From the NCBI RefSeq assembly GCF_004745955.1, contig NZ_SRLD01000031.1:1-64000 (forward strand): a stretch of DNA of 64,000 nt, written 5' to 3'. The notes beneath the pieces are model-generated. The model was not told where the DNA came from. It saw only the letters and a program-made list of their open reading frames with translations, and did no database searches. The stretch is from Hymenobacter elongatus. Its GTDB lineage: Bacteria; Bacteroidota; Bacteroidia; Cytophagales; Hymenobacteraceae. The position numbers and the translations under genes are program-made. Below, in pieces: positions 9,485-18,182 of this stretch. Positions within the stretch are counted from its first letter, which is position 1; the number at the start of each line of letters is the position of its first letter.

Positions 9485-10294
9485 CTAGTATACGTAGCGC
9501 AGAGCAGTTACGTCGTTTGTGTTGAAGGGGCGGTTGGCACCGCTGCCGATGCAAGCCAGCATCCAGGAGTTCGGGTCAGCACCGCTAGGCGTGCCGGGAA
9601 TGTAGACAGCACCCACTGTGCTAGCACCTTCGTTGGTAAAGGCGCCACCGCAGCTATAAGCGCGGTTGGCATAGTCGGTGTGGCGGAAACCGATGCAGTG
9701 ACCAACTTCGTGCGCCAGGATAGTGGCGATGTACGTGGTGGCGTTAGCCGTGCCGATAGCACCCGAGTTAACCTGTACGCTGCCGTAGGGGTTGCCGCCC
9801 GATGGGAAACCAGCCGAAGCCAAATAACCCGAGCCTGCTGGAGCTGCGCTCAGAACGATGTTGCCACCCGAAGTAACGCGGGTGAAGCGAATGAGCAAAT
9901 TCTGCGCGTTGTAGCGACGAATCAGCTCGTCAGTAGCGGTTACGTAAGCAGAAGGAAGCGAGGTAGATACCCGGATGCTCACCGTACGACCCGAGCCTAC
10001 GCTCACCAGGTTGTTGGTGCGATACTGCTCTTCTTCGCCAACGCGCATCATTTTGTAGTCGGACTTGCTGTTCAGAGCCTCCTCTGTCAGCATGATGTCA
10101 CCTTCTACGAGGTAGCCGCCCTCAACTTTCTGGGCATCCTTGGTAGTGAAGCCCATCTGCTGAATCTTGCTCATGGCATCTTCGGAAATCTCGTTTTTCG
10201 CCGTTACGTCTTTTGCCTCTTTCGAGCAAGACGATAAGGAAGCCACCGAGAGGGCGCAAAGAGCTACCGCGGAAAGTACTTTGTTGATTTTCAT
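9485..10294 (-). CDS. lipoprotein zinc metalloprotease, M57 (HEIGH)-like
   Basis: 269 residues. The N-terminus MKINKVLSAVALCALSVASL then S-S-C-S is a lipoprotein signal with its lipobox Cys near residue 23. The C-terminal half carries the extended metzincin-type zinc motif H-E-V-G-H-C-I-G-F-R-H (HExxHxxGxxH), with all three His ligands and the Glu. This agrees with the M57 / dual-action HEIGH peptidase family common in Bacteroidota. The pro-region (about 30-100) may be inhibitory. It is convergent with the S8 peptidase gene and has its own terminator. Substrate unknown. Confidence 0.85.
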   Translation of the reverse strand: MKINKVLSAVALCALSVASLSSCSKEAKDVTAKNEISEDAMSKIQQMGFTTKDAQKVEGGYLVEGDIMLTEEALNSKSDYKMMRVGEEEQYRTNNLVSVGSGRTVSIRVSTSLPSAYVTATDELIRRYNAQNLLIRFTRVTSGGNIVLSAAPAGSGYLASAGFPSGGNPYGSVQVNSGAIGTANATTYIATILAHEVGHCIGFRHTDYANRAYSCGGAFTNEGASTVGAVYIPGTPSGADPNSWMLACIGSGANRPFNTNDVTALRYVY

Positions 10295-10784
10295 AAAAGG
10301 GTTTGGTTGGGTTGGTTGGTGAGGGATGGATGAATTATGGGCATAAATAGGGGATAAAAATTTAAAATGTCAACGGTTATTTAGTGAAACTTTAAAATAA
10401 TTGCAAAGTATGCGGGCGAGCGGGTGCGTGTTCCTGTAAAATATGACCCGGTTGCTTATATAACATTTACTATATAATCTCCCCTTCGTCAACAAGCCTG
10501 TGCGGGAACTCCTTCACGTAAGGGGCCGGGATATAGATTTTTTAAAGGCCATTAGGCTTGCTTCGGCCAGAGGGAGATACAATACCTGATAGATTACTGC
10601 ATTTATTTAGTAATCTGATGAAATCCAGAATGATACGACTGGGTGAATCACTGTAGCGGCGAGATTTTAGTAGCATCAGCGCCTCAATTTGCCGATATCT
10701 GGCATAGGGGGTGAAATGCTTATCTTTGTTCAAACTGATTCCGTGTGAACGTTTCGTTCACCTCACGATATAAAATCCCAAGCC
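10295..10784. other. intergenic region between divergent genes
   Basis: 490 bp between the metalloprotease start and ricT. It is more AT-rich than its surroundings on the left side (10330-10520). Only the -7-like box at 10721 was recognised; no convincing small gene. Confidence 0.5.
10721..10728 (+). promoter_or_regulatory. -7 box of the probable ricT promoter
   Basis: TATCTTTG matches the Bacteroidota -7 consensus and lies 57 bp before the ricT start. A -33 box at the usual spacing is not obvious. Confidence 0.4.
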
Positions 10785-12386
10785 GTGGCTTGCACTTCTT
10801 GTTCCTCGGGCGGCTGTTCTACTTCCGCGACGGGCTGCGGCTCCAAAGGTAGTTGTAGCTCAGGCGGCTGCACGCGTCTGAATGTATTTGACTGGCTGCA
10901 GGATGTGGACCTGCCCGTCGATTTTAAAGAGTTTGATATAGTTGAAATCCGTTTTAAAGGCGGCCGCAAAGATTTTTACCGCAACACGCAACGCCTGCCT
11001 TTGGTAACCGGCGACGCGGTGGTGATAGAGGCTGCTGGCAACGGCTGGCATCTGGGTCATGTGTCGTTGAAAGGAGAGTTGGTGCGCCTACAGATGCGCA
11101 AGAAGAAAGCTCCTGTCGATTCCAACGAGATTCGGGGAGTTCTGCGCGTGGCTACGGAGCAGGATGTAGAGCGCTGGCAAGCTGTGCGCGACCTCGAAAC
11201 GGGTACTATGTTTCGGGCCCGCTCGGTGGTAGAGGAGCTACGACTGAAGATGAAGCTCTCGGACGTGGAATACCAAGCCGACCGCACCCGCGCCACGTTC
11301 TTCTATTCTGCCGATGACCGGGTAGATTTCCGCGACCTGATTAAGCGGCTGGCCGATGAGTTTCGGGTGCGGGTAGAAATGCGGCAGATTTCGCTGCGCC
11401 ACGAAGCCGGCCGCCTGGGCGGTATTGGCTCCTGCGGGCGTGAGCTGTGCTGTTCTACCTGGCTCACCGATTTCAAGAGCGTGAGCACTACCGCTGCCCG
11501 CTACCAGAATCTGAGCCTGAACCCGGCGAAGCTTTCCGGCCAGTGTGGTCGTCTGAAATGCTGCCTCAATTATGAGCTCGATACCTACCTCGATGCGCTA
11601 AAAGATATTCCGCAGGTATCGCGCCCGTTGCAAACGGAGAAAGGCGATGCTTTCCTGCAAAAGACGGATATCTTCAAAAAACGCATGTGGTTTGCCTTCC
11701 GGGGCGACAACAACTGGGTGATGCTTTCCATTGATCGGGTCCGTGAAATTCAGGACCTCAACAAGCGAAGCGAAAAGCCCGAAAACCTGCTGGCTCCCGT
11801 GCTGGAAGCCGAGCGGGAGCCCGAAGTATCGGCCCACGTGGAAGGCAACCTCGACCGCCTCGATGATAAAATAAAGGGCAGCAAGCGACCTAAGCGTAAA
11901 AAGAAGAAGGAGGGAGGATCAACTGCTGCTGCCCTCCCGCCGGCCCCGCGTGCCAGCACTTCTGCTCGTGCTGAGAGCGTGACCAAAGCACCTACGGCGG
12001 ACTCTGCCGACAGCGCTGAGGAGACAACTGCTGGTGAGCCCCGGCGTCCACGCGGGGCCGCAGCCCGGCCACTAAACCGTCGCAACAATCGCGGCCGCGG
12101 GGAGAGCAGCCGCGGCCCGGAAAGTGGTAGCAAGGCCGACGGACGCCGCTCCGATGGCAATACGCTGGGTCCGGAAGGTACTGGGGAAGCCCGCCCGCCG
12201 CGTGGCGAAGGCCGGCCGCCACGCGCCTCTGCGGGTGGTACGCCGCCGGAAGGCGCGGCTGGCCGTGCCCCGCGTGATGAAAATGCCGAGCGTGGTAGTC
12301 GCGGCGGTCGTTCTTCGCGCCGGGGGCCCCGTCGGTCGGGCGGTGGGGAGGGCGGAAATGCGGGTTCTACGCCAGCAAGTGCTTAA
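10785..12386 (+). CDS. ricT: PSP1-domain protein (RicT/YaaT-like) with long basic tail
   Basis: 533 residues from a GTG, the only start after an in-frame stop. The N-terminus is Cys/Gly/Ser-rich (seven Cys in the first 31 residues), as in Bacteroidota homologues. The PSP1 domain spans about 40-300 and includes the conserved C-G-R-E-L-C-C-S-T-W and G-Q-C-G-R-L-K-C-C-L-N-Y Cys clusters. In Bacillus, RicT forms an Fe-S complex with RicA and RicF affecting RNA processing; the role here is inferred. From about 370 the chain becomes Arg/Gly/Ala/Pro-rich and low-complexity, probably disordered. gldH starts 4 bp after the stop, so the two are one operon. Confidence 0.88.
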   Translation: MACTSCSSGGCSTSATGCGSKGSCSSGGCTRLNVFDWLQDVDLPVDFKEFDIVEIRFKGGRKDFYRNTQRLPLVTGDAVVIEAAGNGWHLGHVSLKGELVRLQMRKKKAPVDSNEIRGVLRVATEQDVERWQAVRDLETGTMFRARSVVEELRLKMKLSDVEYQADRTRATFFYSADDRVDFRDLIKRLADEFRVRVEMRQISLRHEAGRLGGIGSCGRELCCSTWLTDFKSVSTTAARYQNLSLNPAKLSGQCGRLKCCLNYELDTYLDALKDIPQVSRPLQTEKGDAFLQKTDIFKKRMWFAFRGDNNWVMLSIDRVREIQDLNKRSEKPENLLAPVLEAEREPEVSAHVEGNLDRLDDKIKGSKRPKRKKKKEGGSTAAALPPAPRASTSARAESVTKAPTADSADSAEETTAGEPRRPRGAAARPLNRRNNRGRGESSRGPESGSKADGRRSDGNTLGPEGTGEARPPRGEGRPPRASAGGTPPEGAAGRAPRDENAERGSRGGRSSRRGPRRSGGGEGGNAGSTPASA

Positions 12387-12390
12387 GCGT

Positions 12391-12870
12391 ATGCGAAAAC
12401 TTGCATCGGTAGTCGCCGGGCTGGGAATGCTGCTCTCACTAGCTAGCTGCGACCAAAATCAGGTGTTTGAGCAGAACCTGGACCTTGATAAATACGTCTG
12501 GACCGTGCAGCAAAAGCCCGCGTTTACGTTTGATATTCAGGATACTACCCAGCGCTATGACATCTATTTCAACGTGCGCAACCAGTCGGTATACGGGTAT
12601 TACAACCTGTACGTGAAGCACACCCTACAGGAGCCCAGCGGTAAGCGCGTATCGCAGCTTCTGCACCAGATGCTACTGATGGACCCCCAGACCGGGGAGC
12701 CGCGCGGGCAGGGCTCCGGCGACATTTTCGACCACCAGTTTCTGGCGCTGCGTCAGCAGCAGTTTCACCAGACTGGTACGTATAAAATCATCCTGGAGCA
12801 GTATATGCGTCAAGACCAGCTGCCGGGTATTATGGCAGTAGGGGTGCGCGTCGCGAAAACAGCGAATTAG
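12391..12870 (+). CDS. gldH: gliding motility lipoprotein GldH
   Basis: 159 residues starting MRKLASVVAGLGMLLSLASC, a lipoprotein signal with lipobox Cys at about 20, followed by D-Q-N-Q-V-F-E-Q-N. The body contains the GldH features W-x-x-x-x-K-P-x-F-x-F-x-I-x-D, N-V-R-N-Q-S-x-Y-x-Y-Y-N-L-Y and a C-terminal L-E-Q-Y-M-R-Q-D-x-L-P-G-I. GldH is needed for gliding in Flavobacterium johnsoniae. The tight ricT-gldH arrangement is a recurrent Bacteroidota neighbourhood. The ATG at 12391 is the only one giving a signal sequence. A terminator follows. Confidence 0.9.
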   Translation: MRKLASVVAGLGMLLSLASCDQNQVFEQNLDLDKYVWTVQQKPAFTFDIQDTTQRYDIYFNVRNQSVYGYYNLYVKHTLQEPSGKRVSQLLHQMLLMDPQTGEPRGQGSGDIFDHQFLALRQQQFHQTGTYKIILEQYMRQDQLPGIMAVGVRVAKTAN

Positions 12871-12883
12871 CCCTCAAAAGTAT

Positions 12884-12923
12884 AAAAAAGACCTCCCTAG
12901 CCGTGGCTGGGGAGGTCTTTTTT
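12884..12923. terminator. bidirectional terminator between gldH and the csp gene
   Basis: A6-GACCTCCC and GGGAGGTC-T6 form a strong hairpin with T-runs on both strands, so it can end both the gldH transcript and the convergent cold-shock transcript. Confidence 0.8.
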
Positions 12924-12959
12924 ATGGCAGCAGCTGAGCAGCCGCTCCAGAAAGGCAGG

Positions 12960-13154
12960 CTAATCGACCAAACGCACGCTAACGGCGTTCAGGCCTTTTT
13001 TGCCCTGCTGCACTTCGAATTCTACGCGGTCAGCATCACGAACGGGTTGCTTAAGGCCCGTGGCGTGTACGAAGATGTCCTCACCACCGCCATCCGGCGT
13101 GATGAAGCCAAAGCCCTTGGCTTCATTGAAAAATTTGATAATACCGGTACTCAT
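12960..13154 (-). CDS. cold-shock domain protein
   Basis: 64-residue single cold-shock domain: MSTGIIKFFNEAKGFGFITP then D-G-G-G-E-D-I-F-V-H. RNP1 (K-G-F-G-F-I) and RNP2 (D-I-F-V-H) are intact and the C-terminal K-K-G-L-N-A-V-S-V motif is typical of Bacteroidota. Such proteins bind single-stranded nucleic acid and melt RNA structure. A second csp gene lies 230 bp upstream on the same strand; they share about half of their residues. Whether either is cold-induced cannot be read here. Confidence 0.95.
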   Translation of the reverse strand: MSTGIIKFFNEAKGFGFITPDGGGEDIFVHATGLKQPVRDADRVEFEVQQGKKGLNAVSVRLVD

Positions 13155-13383
13155 GCTGGAAGATGGTGAGATGAAAGAATGAGGTAAATGTAAGAGTATT
13201 TTTCTCTATTCAAATCGGGGTTTGCAGCACTACGGCGGCGGTTCGTGTGCCGTAGTTACTATGCTGCTCGACGAGCTTCACGCAACTCTTGCGGGTAGGT
13301 ATAGACCAATACCACCCTGCTCCGGGTAACCAGGGCAGGGTGGGAATAGCTGGGAAAACCCAAAGATTAGCGACAACAGCGAA

Positions 13384-13575
13384 TTAGATTCGCTCAACTT
13401 TAACGGCGTTCAATCCTTTTTTACCTTCAATTACGTCAAAGGAAACCCGGTCATTTTCCCGGATTTCGTGTACCAGGCCCGTTTGGTGAACAAATATATC
13501 CTCGTTGGTATCATCCTCAACGATGAAACCGAACCCTTTGGACTCATTAAAAAATTTCACTTTGCCAGTTTTCAT
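13384..13575 (-). CDS. cold-shock domain protein
   Basis: 63 residues, MKTGKVKFFNESKGFGFIVE then D-D-T-N-E-D-I-F-V-H, with both RNP motifs and the ending K-K-G-L-N-A-V-K-V-E-R-I. It is a second RNA-binding cold-shock protein next to the one at 12960-13154; the 230-bp gap suggests separate transcription. Upstream (13576 onward) is a long AT-richer leader, as often seen for csp mRNAs, without a motif I can name. Confidence 0.95.
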   Translation of the reverse strand: MKTGKVKFFNESKGFGFIVEDDTNEDIFVHQTGLVHEIRENDRVSFDVIEGKKGLNAVKVERI

Positions 13576-13912
13576 AACTAGGACTTGGTTGTGTTAGTAA
13601 GAGGTTGATACGTGAACAAGGCGGTAAAACTAAGGGTATTTTTTCAATTGTAGCATTGCCTCCAGATAGAACATAGGCCGGTAATTGCTCTGTCAGACCC
13701 AGCGTGCGGCCGAACAGCGAAGAGCACGTACCAGAAGGTTCCGCTGGGTGTAGTTGACAGTATGCGCCACTCTTAAGTAGTAATAATCAAGTAACAGAGT
13801 GGGTAGGCGGTAGTGCCGGATGATACATCGTGCCGGCCTTTCAGCAGACGAGCCTTCCAGGGATATGGAAGGCTCGTCTGTTGATAAACGCGGATAAGTG
13901 GGAGGAAAACAG
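13576..13912. other. intergenic region upstream of csp
   Basis: 337 bp. It contains the inverted repeat at 13845-13880. The part next to csp probably holds its promoter and leader, but no consensus box is clear. Confidence 0.4.
13845..13880. terminator. perfect 15-bp inverted repeat, terminator-like
   Basis: CAGACGAGCCTTCCA and its exact complement with a six-base loop lie 32 bp past the stop of the minus-strand NmrA gene. No T-run follows on the minus strand, so it may be an mRNA 3' end stabiliser rather than a classic terminator. Confidence 0.5.
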
Positions 13913-14794
13913 CTAGCTTTTAGCTTTGAAGCGGTGGCTGTTGTGCTGGGCGAACTGCTCGAAGGTGTGCGGAGCGCAGCCCGTAATGTCTTCTACTGTA
14001 GTGGTGATATTCGCCGTGTAGCCCGCCTTGGACAAGCGGTAAAGCTCCAGCATCGCGTCGCGCATCCAGGTTGGCGCCTTGTCCATAGCCTGGCGGGCGG
14101 TTTCTTCTGGTACATCAACGTAGTGCACCGGCTGGCCCGTGGCCTGCCCGATGGCTGCTGCTGCCTCGGCGATGCCCAAGGCTTGCGGGCCGCTGAGCTC
14201 GTAGGCTTTGCCGTGGTGCTCCGTGGTGTCGGCGCTGAGAATCTGGGCGGCGGTGGCGGCAATATCGCGCGCATCGATGTAGCTGACTTTCGCCTCACCC
14301 AGGGGCATATAAATCTTCCCTTCCTGACAGATTGAATCAGCGTTGTAATTCACGAAATTCTGCATGAAGCTGCCGGGCCGCAGATGGGTGAACGGAATAC
14401 CGCTCTGCTCCAGATATTTTTCGACTTCCCGATGCCAGCGGCCCAACTGAATACCCGGCTCCACAGCTGCCCCGGCTACGGAAAGCCGCACAATGTGCTG
14501 CACGCCAGCTTGCTTGGCGGCATCAATAACGCGCTGGCCGATTGCCACTTGGTCCTCGGTGAAAGGGGTAATCAGGAAAAGGCGGTTCACGCCGGTCAGG
14601 GCTACCTGCAGCGTTTGGGGCTTGTCGTAGTCCAGCTCCACCAGCTGCACATCGGGGTTGAGCTGCTTGAGCCGGTCGCCTTTGATGAGGGAGTGCACGC
14701 CGGCGCGCACGGTCAGGCCGCGGTTCGACAGGGCTTTAATTGATTCGGTACCAACAGTGCCCGTGGCACCCGTAACCAGGATAGTATTGGACAT
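13913..14794 (-). CDS. NmrA-family NAD(P)-binding oxidoreductase
   Basis: 293 residues of the atypical short-chain dehydrogenase family (NmrA/QOR2-like). The N-terminal dinucleotide motif is T-G-A-T-G-T-V-G (about residues 8-15), then R-A-G-V at the end of the second strand, where NADP(H) is selected. A conserved S-V-A-G-A region, H-L-R-P-G-S-F-M-Q-N and the mid-chain D-A-R-D-I-A-A follow. Relatives reduce quinones or act as redox-sensing regulators; the substrate here is unknown. Two other NmrA-like genes lie at 59763 and 60663. Monocistronic by position. Confidence 0.85.
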   Translation of the reverse strand: MSNTILVTGATGTVGTESIKALSNRGLTVRAGVHSLIKGDRLKQLNPDVQLVELDYDKPQTLQVALTGVNRLFLITPFTEDQVAIGQRVIDAAKQAGVQHIVRLSVAGAAVEPGIQLGRWHREVEKYLEQSGIPFTHLRPGSFMQNFVNYNADSICQEGKIYMPLGEAKVSYIDARDIAATAAQILSADTTEHHGKAYELSGPQALGIAEAAAAIGQATGQPVHYVDVPEETARQAMDKAPTWMRDAMLELYRLSKAGYTANITTTVEDITGCAPHTFEQFAQHNSHRFKAKS

Positions 14795-14848
14795 GGTTAA
14801 ATGATTTAGAGAAAAAGAAGAAAACTTGCCTGTTGCAGTGCCGCCGCC

Positions 14849-15715
14849 TTATTTCCGATAGGTAGCCCGGTAAATCTTGCCCTTCTCGTTGCTGAATACA
14901 AAGTCGCGGTCAGTAACGAAAACCAGCGCCTCGGCCTGCCCGCTGGTCGGAATTGGCAAACAGGTTTTGGCCCCATCGAAAAGCTTACGGCCGGCAGCCA
15001 CGTCGATTAAGTATACGTGGCCGTAGCCCAGCAGGGCTACCGTGCGGCCATCGGGGCTGATGTCGGCGGCCGTAATCCAGGTATTGATCTGGACGCTATC
15101 CACGAGACGGGCCGTGTAGGTGCCGGGGCGGGCCGGCAGCACATACTGCTTTACCCAGTGCCCTTCGCCCCGGTTTTTGGTGAACAGATACAGGCTATCC
15201 TGCCGGTAATAGAACGCTTCGCAGTCGAAGTTACGCCCGGGCTTTTTCGGAGGGAAGCGGTGCTGGTCGGGGTAGCTGAAACGGATGGTGTCGACTTCCT
15301 GCAGCGTGGGGCCACCCAGGCGGTAGATGGCCAGGTTGCGGCGCTTATTCTGGTTGTTGCCGAAGTCGCCGACGAAGAGGTGGTTGTCTTCGTCGCGCGT
15401 CAGGTCCTCCCAGTCGTTGTTGGCTAGGAGTTCCAGGTTGAGGGTTTGGAGCAGGTCGCCTTGCTGCGTAATGCGGTAGAGCTTGGCCGTGTTGCCGCCG
15501 TCGCCGTGGGTCCAGAGGTCACCGGTGGCGTTAGCTATTTCCAGGCCCGAGCTTTCCACGACTTCGGTCTTAGCCATGCGGCCTACCTGCTTCACATCGT
15601 AGGCCTGGCTTACTTTCTCAAAGTTACCCCGGCCCTCATCCGTGGCGCAGCCACAGAGCACAGACTGGATAAATACCAAAACCGGGAACAGCTTATCGCG
15701 CAGCAAAAACAGCAT
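14849..15715 (-). CDS. lipoprotein with propeller-like repeats, function unknown
   Basis: 288 residues. The start MLFLLRDKLFPVLVFIQSVL then C-G-C-A-T-D is a lipoprotein signal. The body has blades such as L-W-T-H-G-D-G-G-N-T-A-K-L-Y-R-I and D-N-H-L-F-V-G-D-F-G-N-N-x-N-x-R, a pattern of Bacteroidota propeller-like lipoproteins of unknown role. The C-terminal half has S-L-Y-L-F-T-K-N-R and D-R-D-F-V-F-S-N-E-K-G-K-I-Y-R-A. Probably anchored in the outer membrane. The gene follows the NmrA start by 54 bp on the same strand but no functional link is evident. Confidence 0.75.
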   Translation of the reverse strand: MLFLLRDKLFPVLVFIQSVLCGCATDEGRGNFEKVSQAYDVKQVGRMAKTEVVESSGLEIANATGDLWTHGDGGNTAKLYRITQQGDLLQTLNLELLANNDWEDLTRDEDNHLFVGDFGNNQNKRRNLAIYRLGGPTLQEVDTIRFSYPDQHRFPPKKPGRNFDCEAFYYRQDSLYLFTKNRGEGHWVKQYVLPARPGTYTARLVDSVQINTWITAADISPDGRTVALLGYGHVYLIDVAAGRKLFDGAKTCLPIPTSGQAEALVFVTDRDFVFSNEKGKIYRATYRK

Positions 15716-15902
15716 TGTAGAAGATCGTTAGCAGGGAAATACGGCTTGGCGTAGCGCACAAGAGCTCATCGTCCATACGCAGTATGGCCCCCAATGGGCC
15801 AAGCTGCTGTCGTACACAGCAGTGTAGTGCAAGTAATTGTTTTTTAAACGGCAGGCTAGCAGTATCTTGGTGGAGTTAACTTTTTACTGTTCAGTCTTGT
15901 CA

Positions 15903-16727
15903 ATGCATTTTCGCTGCGTTCTGCTGCTGGTTTCTGGCTTGCTTAGTCTGCGTGCTACCGCCCAGCGGCCCACTGTGGGGCCAGTGCCCGACTCCAGTCT
16001 GGTAACAGCTGCGGCCGCGCCGTTGCGGCCAACCAGCACGGTTTCCCGTCAGGCACTACGGTTCCTGGCGCGGCCTGCTACGCTACGGGTCGCAGTGCCG
16101 CTCACGCTGATTGGCGTGGCGTGGCTAAGTAGTCAGGATAATATGCTGCGCCGGGCCAAGATTGAGTTTCAACAAGGAACCCGCGAAGCCTTTCCTACTT
16201 TCAATACTCGTCTCGATGACTATACCCGACACGTGCCACTGGCGGCTGCCTACGCGCTGCAAGTGGCTGGCGTGAAAGGAGAGCGGGGTGTCGTGCCGTT
16301 CACCCTGATGTATCTGGTGGCCCACCAGCTGAATATGGGTGTAACCAGCAACCTCAAACGGCTCTGCCGCGAGCAGCGCCCCGATATTGCCACCGATTAC
16401 AGCTCTTTCCCGTCGTCGCACACGAGTGCAGCTTTCATGACGGCGACGCTGCTGCATGAGCAATATGGGAAGGTGAATCCCTGGATCAGCGTGGGCGGCT
16501 ACGCCGTAGCCACGGCCACCGGCGCTATGCGCGTGCTACACAACCGCCATTGGATAACTGACGTGGTTGCCGGGGCTGGTATCGGGTTTCTATCGGCTGA
16601 GGCGGTCTGGCGCTTGTATCCGGCCATGACGCGCCTGCTTCCCGACAAGCTGGCCCACAAGCTGCTGCTGGTGCCCACGTATGCGCCGGGTGGGGCGCTG
16701 GGCATTACGATGGTCATGCGGCAATAG
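15903..16727 (+). CDS. PAP2-family phosphatase (membrane/exported)
   Basis: 274 residues starting MHFRCVLLLVSGLLSLRATA with a signal peptide. The PAP2 motifs are seen in order: K-R-L-C-R-E-Q-R-P (K-x6-R-P type), P-S-S-H-T-S (P-S-G-H type, with Ser for Gly) and H-W-I-T-D-V-V-A-G (R-x5-H-x3-D type, from R-V-L-H-N-R-H-W). The catalytic His residues are present. Such enzymes dephosphorylate lipid pyrophosphates or phosphatidic acid in the envelope. The ATG at 15903 gives the signal peptide; longer starts do not. A hairpin repeat follows the stop by 5 bp. Confidence 0.88.
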   Translation: MHFRCVLLLVSGLLSLRATAQRPTVGPVPDSSLVTAAAAPLRPTSTVSRQALRFLARPATLRVAVPLTLIGVAWLSSQDNMLRRAKIEFQQGTREAFPTFNTRLDDYTRHVPLAAAYALQVAGVKGERGVVPFTLMYLVAHQLNMGVTSNLKRLCREQRPDIATDYSSFPSSHTSAAFMTATLLHEQYGKVNPWISVGGYAVATATGAMRVLHNRHWITDVVAGAGIGFLSAEAVWRLYPAMTRLLPDKLAHKLLLVPTYAPGGALGITMVMRQ

Positions 16728-16732
16728 ACAAG

Positions 16733-16891
16733 GAGGCTGTCTAGAAAGTAAAATAGAACGTCATGTCGACCACCGGGAGACATCTCGCGTGCAATAGTAT
16801 ATGATTACTGTGGCAACGTCAGCACGCGAGATGTCTCCCAGTGGTCGACATGACGTTTTAGCGTGTTTCGAGCGACTTCCTAAACAGCTTC
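16733..16891. repeat. MITE-like hairpin, GAAGCTGTTT family
   Basis: Inner arms 16757-16792 and 16822-16857 pair over 36 bp with one mismatch and carry the modules CGTCATGTCGACC and GAGACATCTCGCGTGC. Outer ends GAGGCTGTCTAGAAAG (16733-16748) and CTTCCTAAACAGCTTC (16876-16891) form an imperfect terminal repeat. It lies between the convergent PAP2 and helix-hairpin-helix genes. Confidence 0.85.
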
Positions 16892-16905
16892 AAGGTCAGG
16901 GAATA

Positions 16906-17940
16906 TCAAAACCGCAGGTAGGGGCGGAGCTTTTCCAGCGTTTCAGCATCCATAATCCGGATTTGGCGCAGGTCGTCGGCTTGCCGGAAAGGCGGATGCT
17001 GCTGGCGAAATGCCACGACCACCCGGGCTAGCCGCTTGCCCATGTAGGGATGCGCCTGCAGTACCTCGAACGGCGCAGTGTTGACATCGATGGGCGCGGG
17101 CGCGAAGGCGGGGGCCACAAACGTGTATTTGCGCAGGCTGTCGACCAGGTCAGGGGCGTCGCGCAGGGTATATATTTCCGCCAGCTGGTCTTCGCGCAGG
17201 AAGCCGCCCAGCTGCAGCCGATACTCGACTACCCGCCTGGACAGTCCCCGCCCAATACCGCGAATCTGCATCAGCTGAGTGGTATCGGCCAAGTTCAGGT
17301 CGAAGGGCGCCAGATGGGTGGGCTTGCGGGCATATTTGCTCGGCGCTTTGGGCTCGTATGAGCGAGAAAACTCCCCCTTGCCGGCCGCATACGCAGCACG
17401 GCTGGCGCGCGGTGGCAACTGGTCGGGCAGTTGCATATAGGGAGCCAGGCGCGCATACACAGAATCAGGAAAGCCGTAGGTGCGCCGAATCTGCTCTTTG
17501 GCTTTAAAGCCCCCGATGACGTCCCGGAAGCGCACAATGCGCTGGGCCAAAAAGTGAGCCAGACCCCGGGCTTCCCAGTCGGTGGCGGTCAGGGCATTGG
17601 GGTCGAAAGGAGCCAGCGGTACCTGCGCAACCACGGCCCGGCGGGGATATGTCCGCCGGGCGTAGCGCGGCGCAAACACGCGAGGCTGCCGCCGGGTGGT
17701 CAGCTCGGCGGCCAGCTGGTCGAGGCGTTGTTGGTCGGGTGTTGGGTTGTAGGCGGGTAACGCTGGGAGCAGCAGCTTCGGGGCCGCCAGCAGCAGCAGT
17801 AGCAGCACCAATAGCACCGCCATGCCCGAGGTTTCACGGCGCGAGAAACCAAAATACCGCCGGGTCCAGCGCTGCCAGCCAGTGGCGGGCGAAGATTTAT
17901 TACTCTTATGTTTCACGAGATATTGTACTAGCTGCCGCAT
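16906..17940 (-). CDS. helix-hairpin-helix (ComEA-like) DNA-binding protein, membrane anchored
   Basis: 344 residues. A basic N-terminus is followed by one strong transmembrane segment (about 41-60, Leu-rich). The C-terminal two thirds contain several helix-hairpin-helix units: F-D-P-N-A-L-T-A-x-D-W-E-A-R-G-L, F-D-L-N-L-A-D-T-T-Q-L-M-Q-I-R-G-I-G and I-D-V-N-T-A-P-F-E-V-L-Q-A-H-P. This is the layout of Bacteroidota ComEA-like proteins with repeated HhH domains. A role in DNA binding at the envelope, possibly uptake, is inferred; no other competence gene is nearby. Confidence 0.8.
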   Translation of the reverse strand: MRQLVQYLVKHKSNKSSPATGWQRWTRRYFGFSRRETSGMAVLLVLLLLLLAAPKLLLPALPAYNPTPDQQRLDQLAAELTTRRQPRVFAPRYARRTYPRRAVVAQVPLAPFDPNALTATDWEARGLAHFLAQRIVRFRDVIGGFKAKEQIRRTYGFPDSVYARLAPYMQLPDQLPPRASRAAYAAGKGEFSRSYEPKAPSKYARKPTHLAPFDLNLADTTQLMQIRGIGRGLSRRVVEYRLQLGGFLREDQLAEIYTLRDAPDLVDSLRKYTFVAPAFAPAPIDVNTAPFEVLQAHPYMGKRLARVVVAFRQQHPPFRQADDLRQIRIMDAETLEKLRPYLRF

Positions 17941-18182
17941 AATAAAAAAATGGCGGCAGAGCGGCTAACGAAGCCAATGCTTATTTTCAGGAAAATGCTA
18001 TCCTCAGCCGGGTAGCAGGCAAAACGCGCCGGGCGCCGGGCAAAGCCGGAATAAGTTGGGTAGCGGATGCCGGCAAACGCGGCGACATCCGAATACCTTG
18101 GGGCTCGTAATTGTCAATAAACCGGTGCCAGGGTGTAATATTACACCCCGATTCCCGCTACCCATATTCTACCTCGTCTGTC

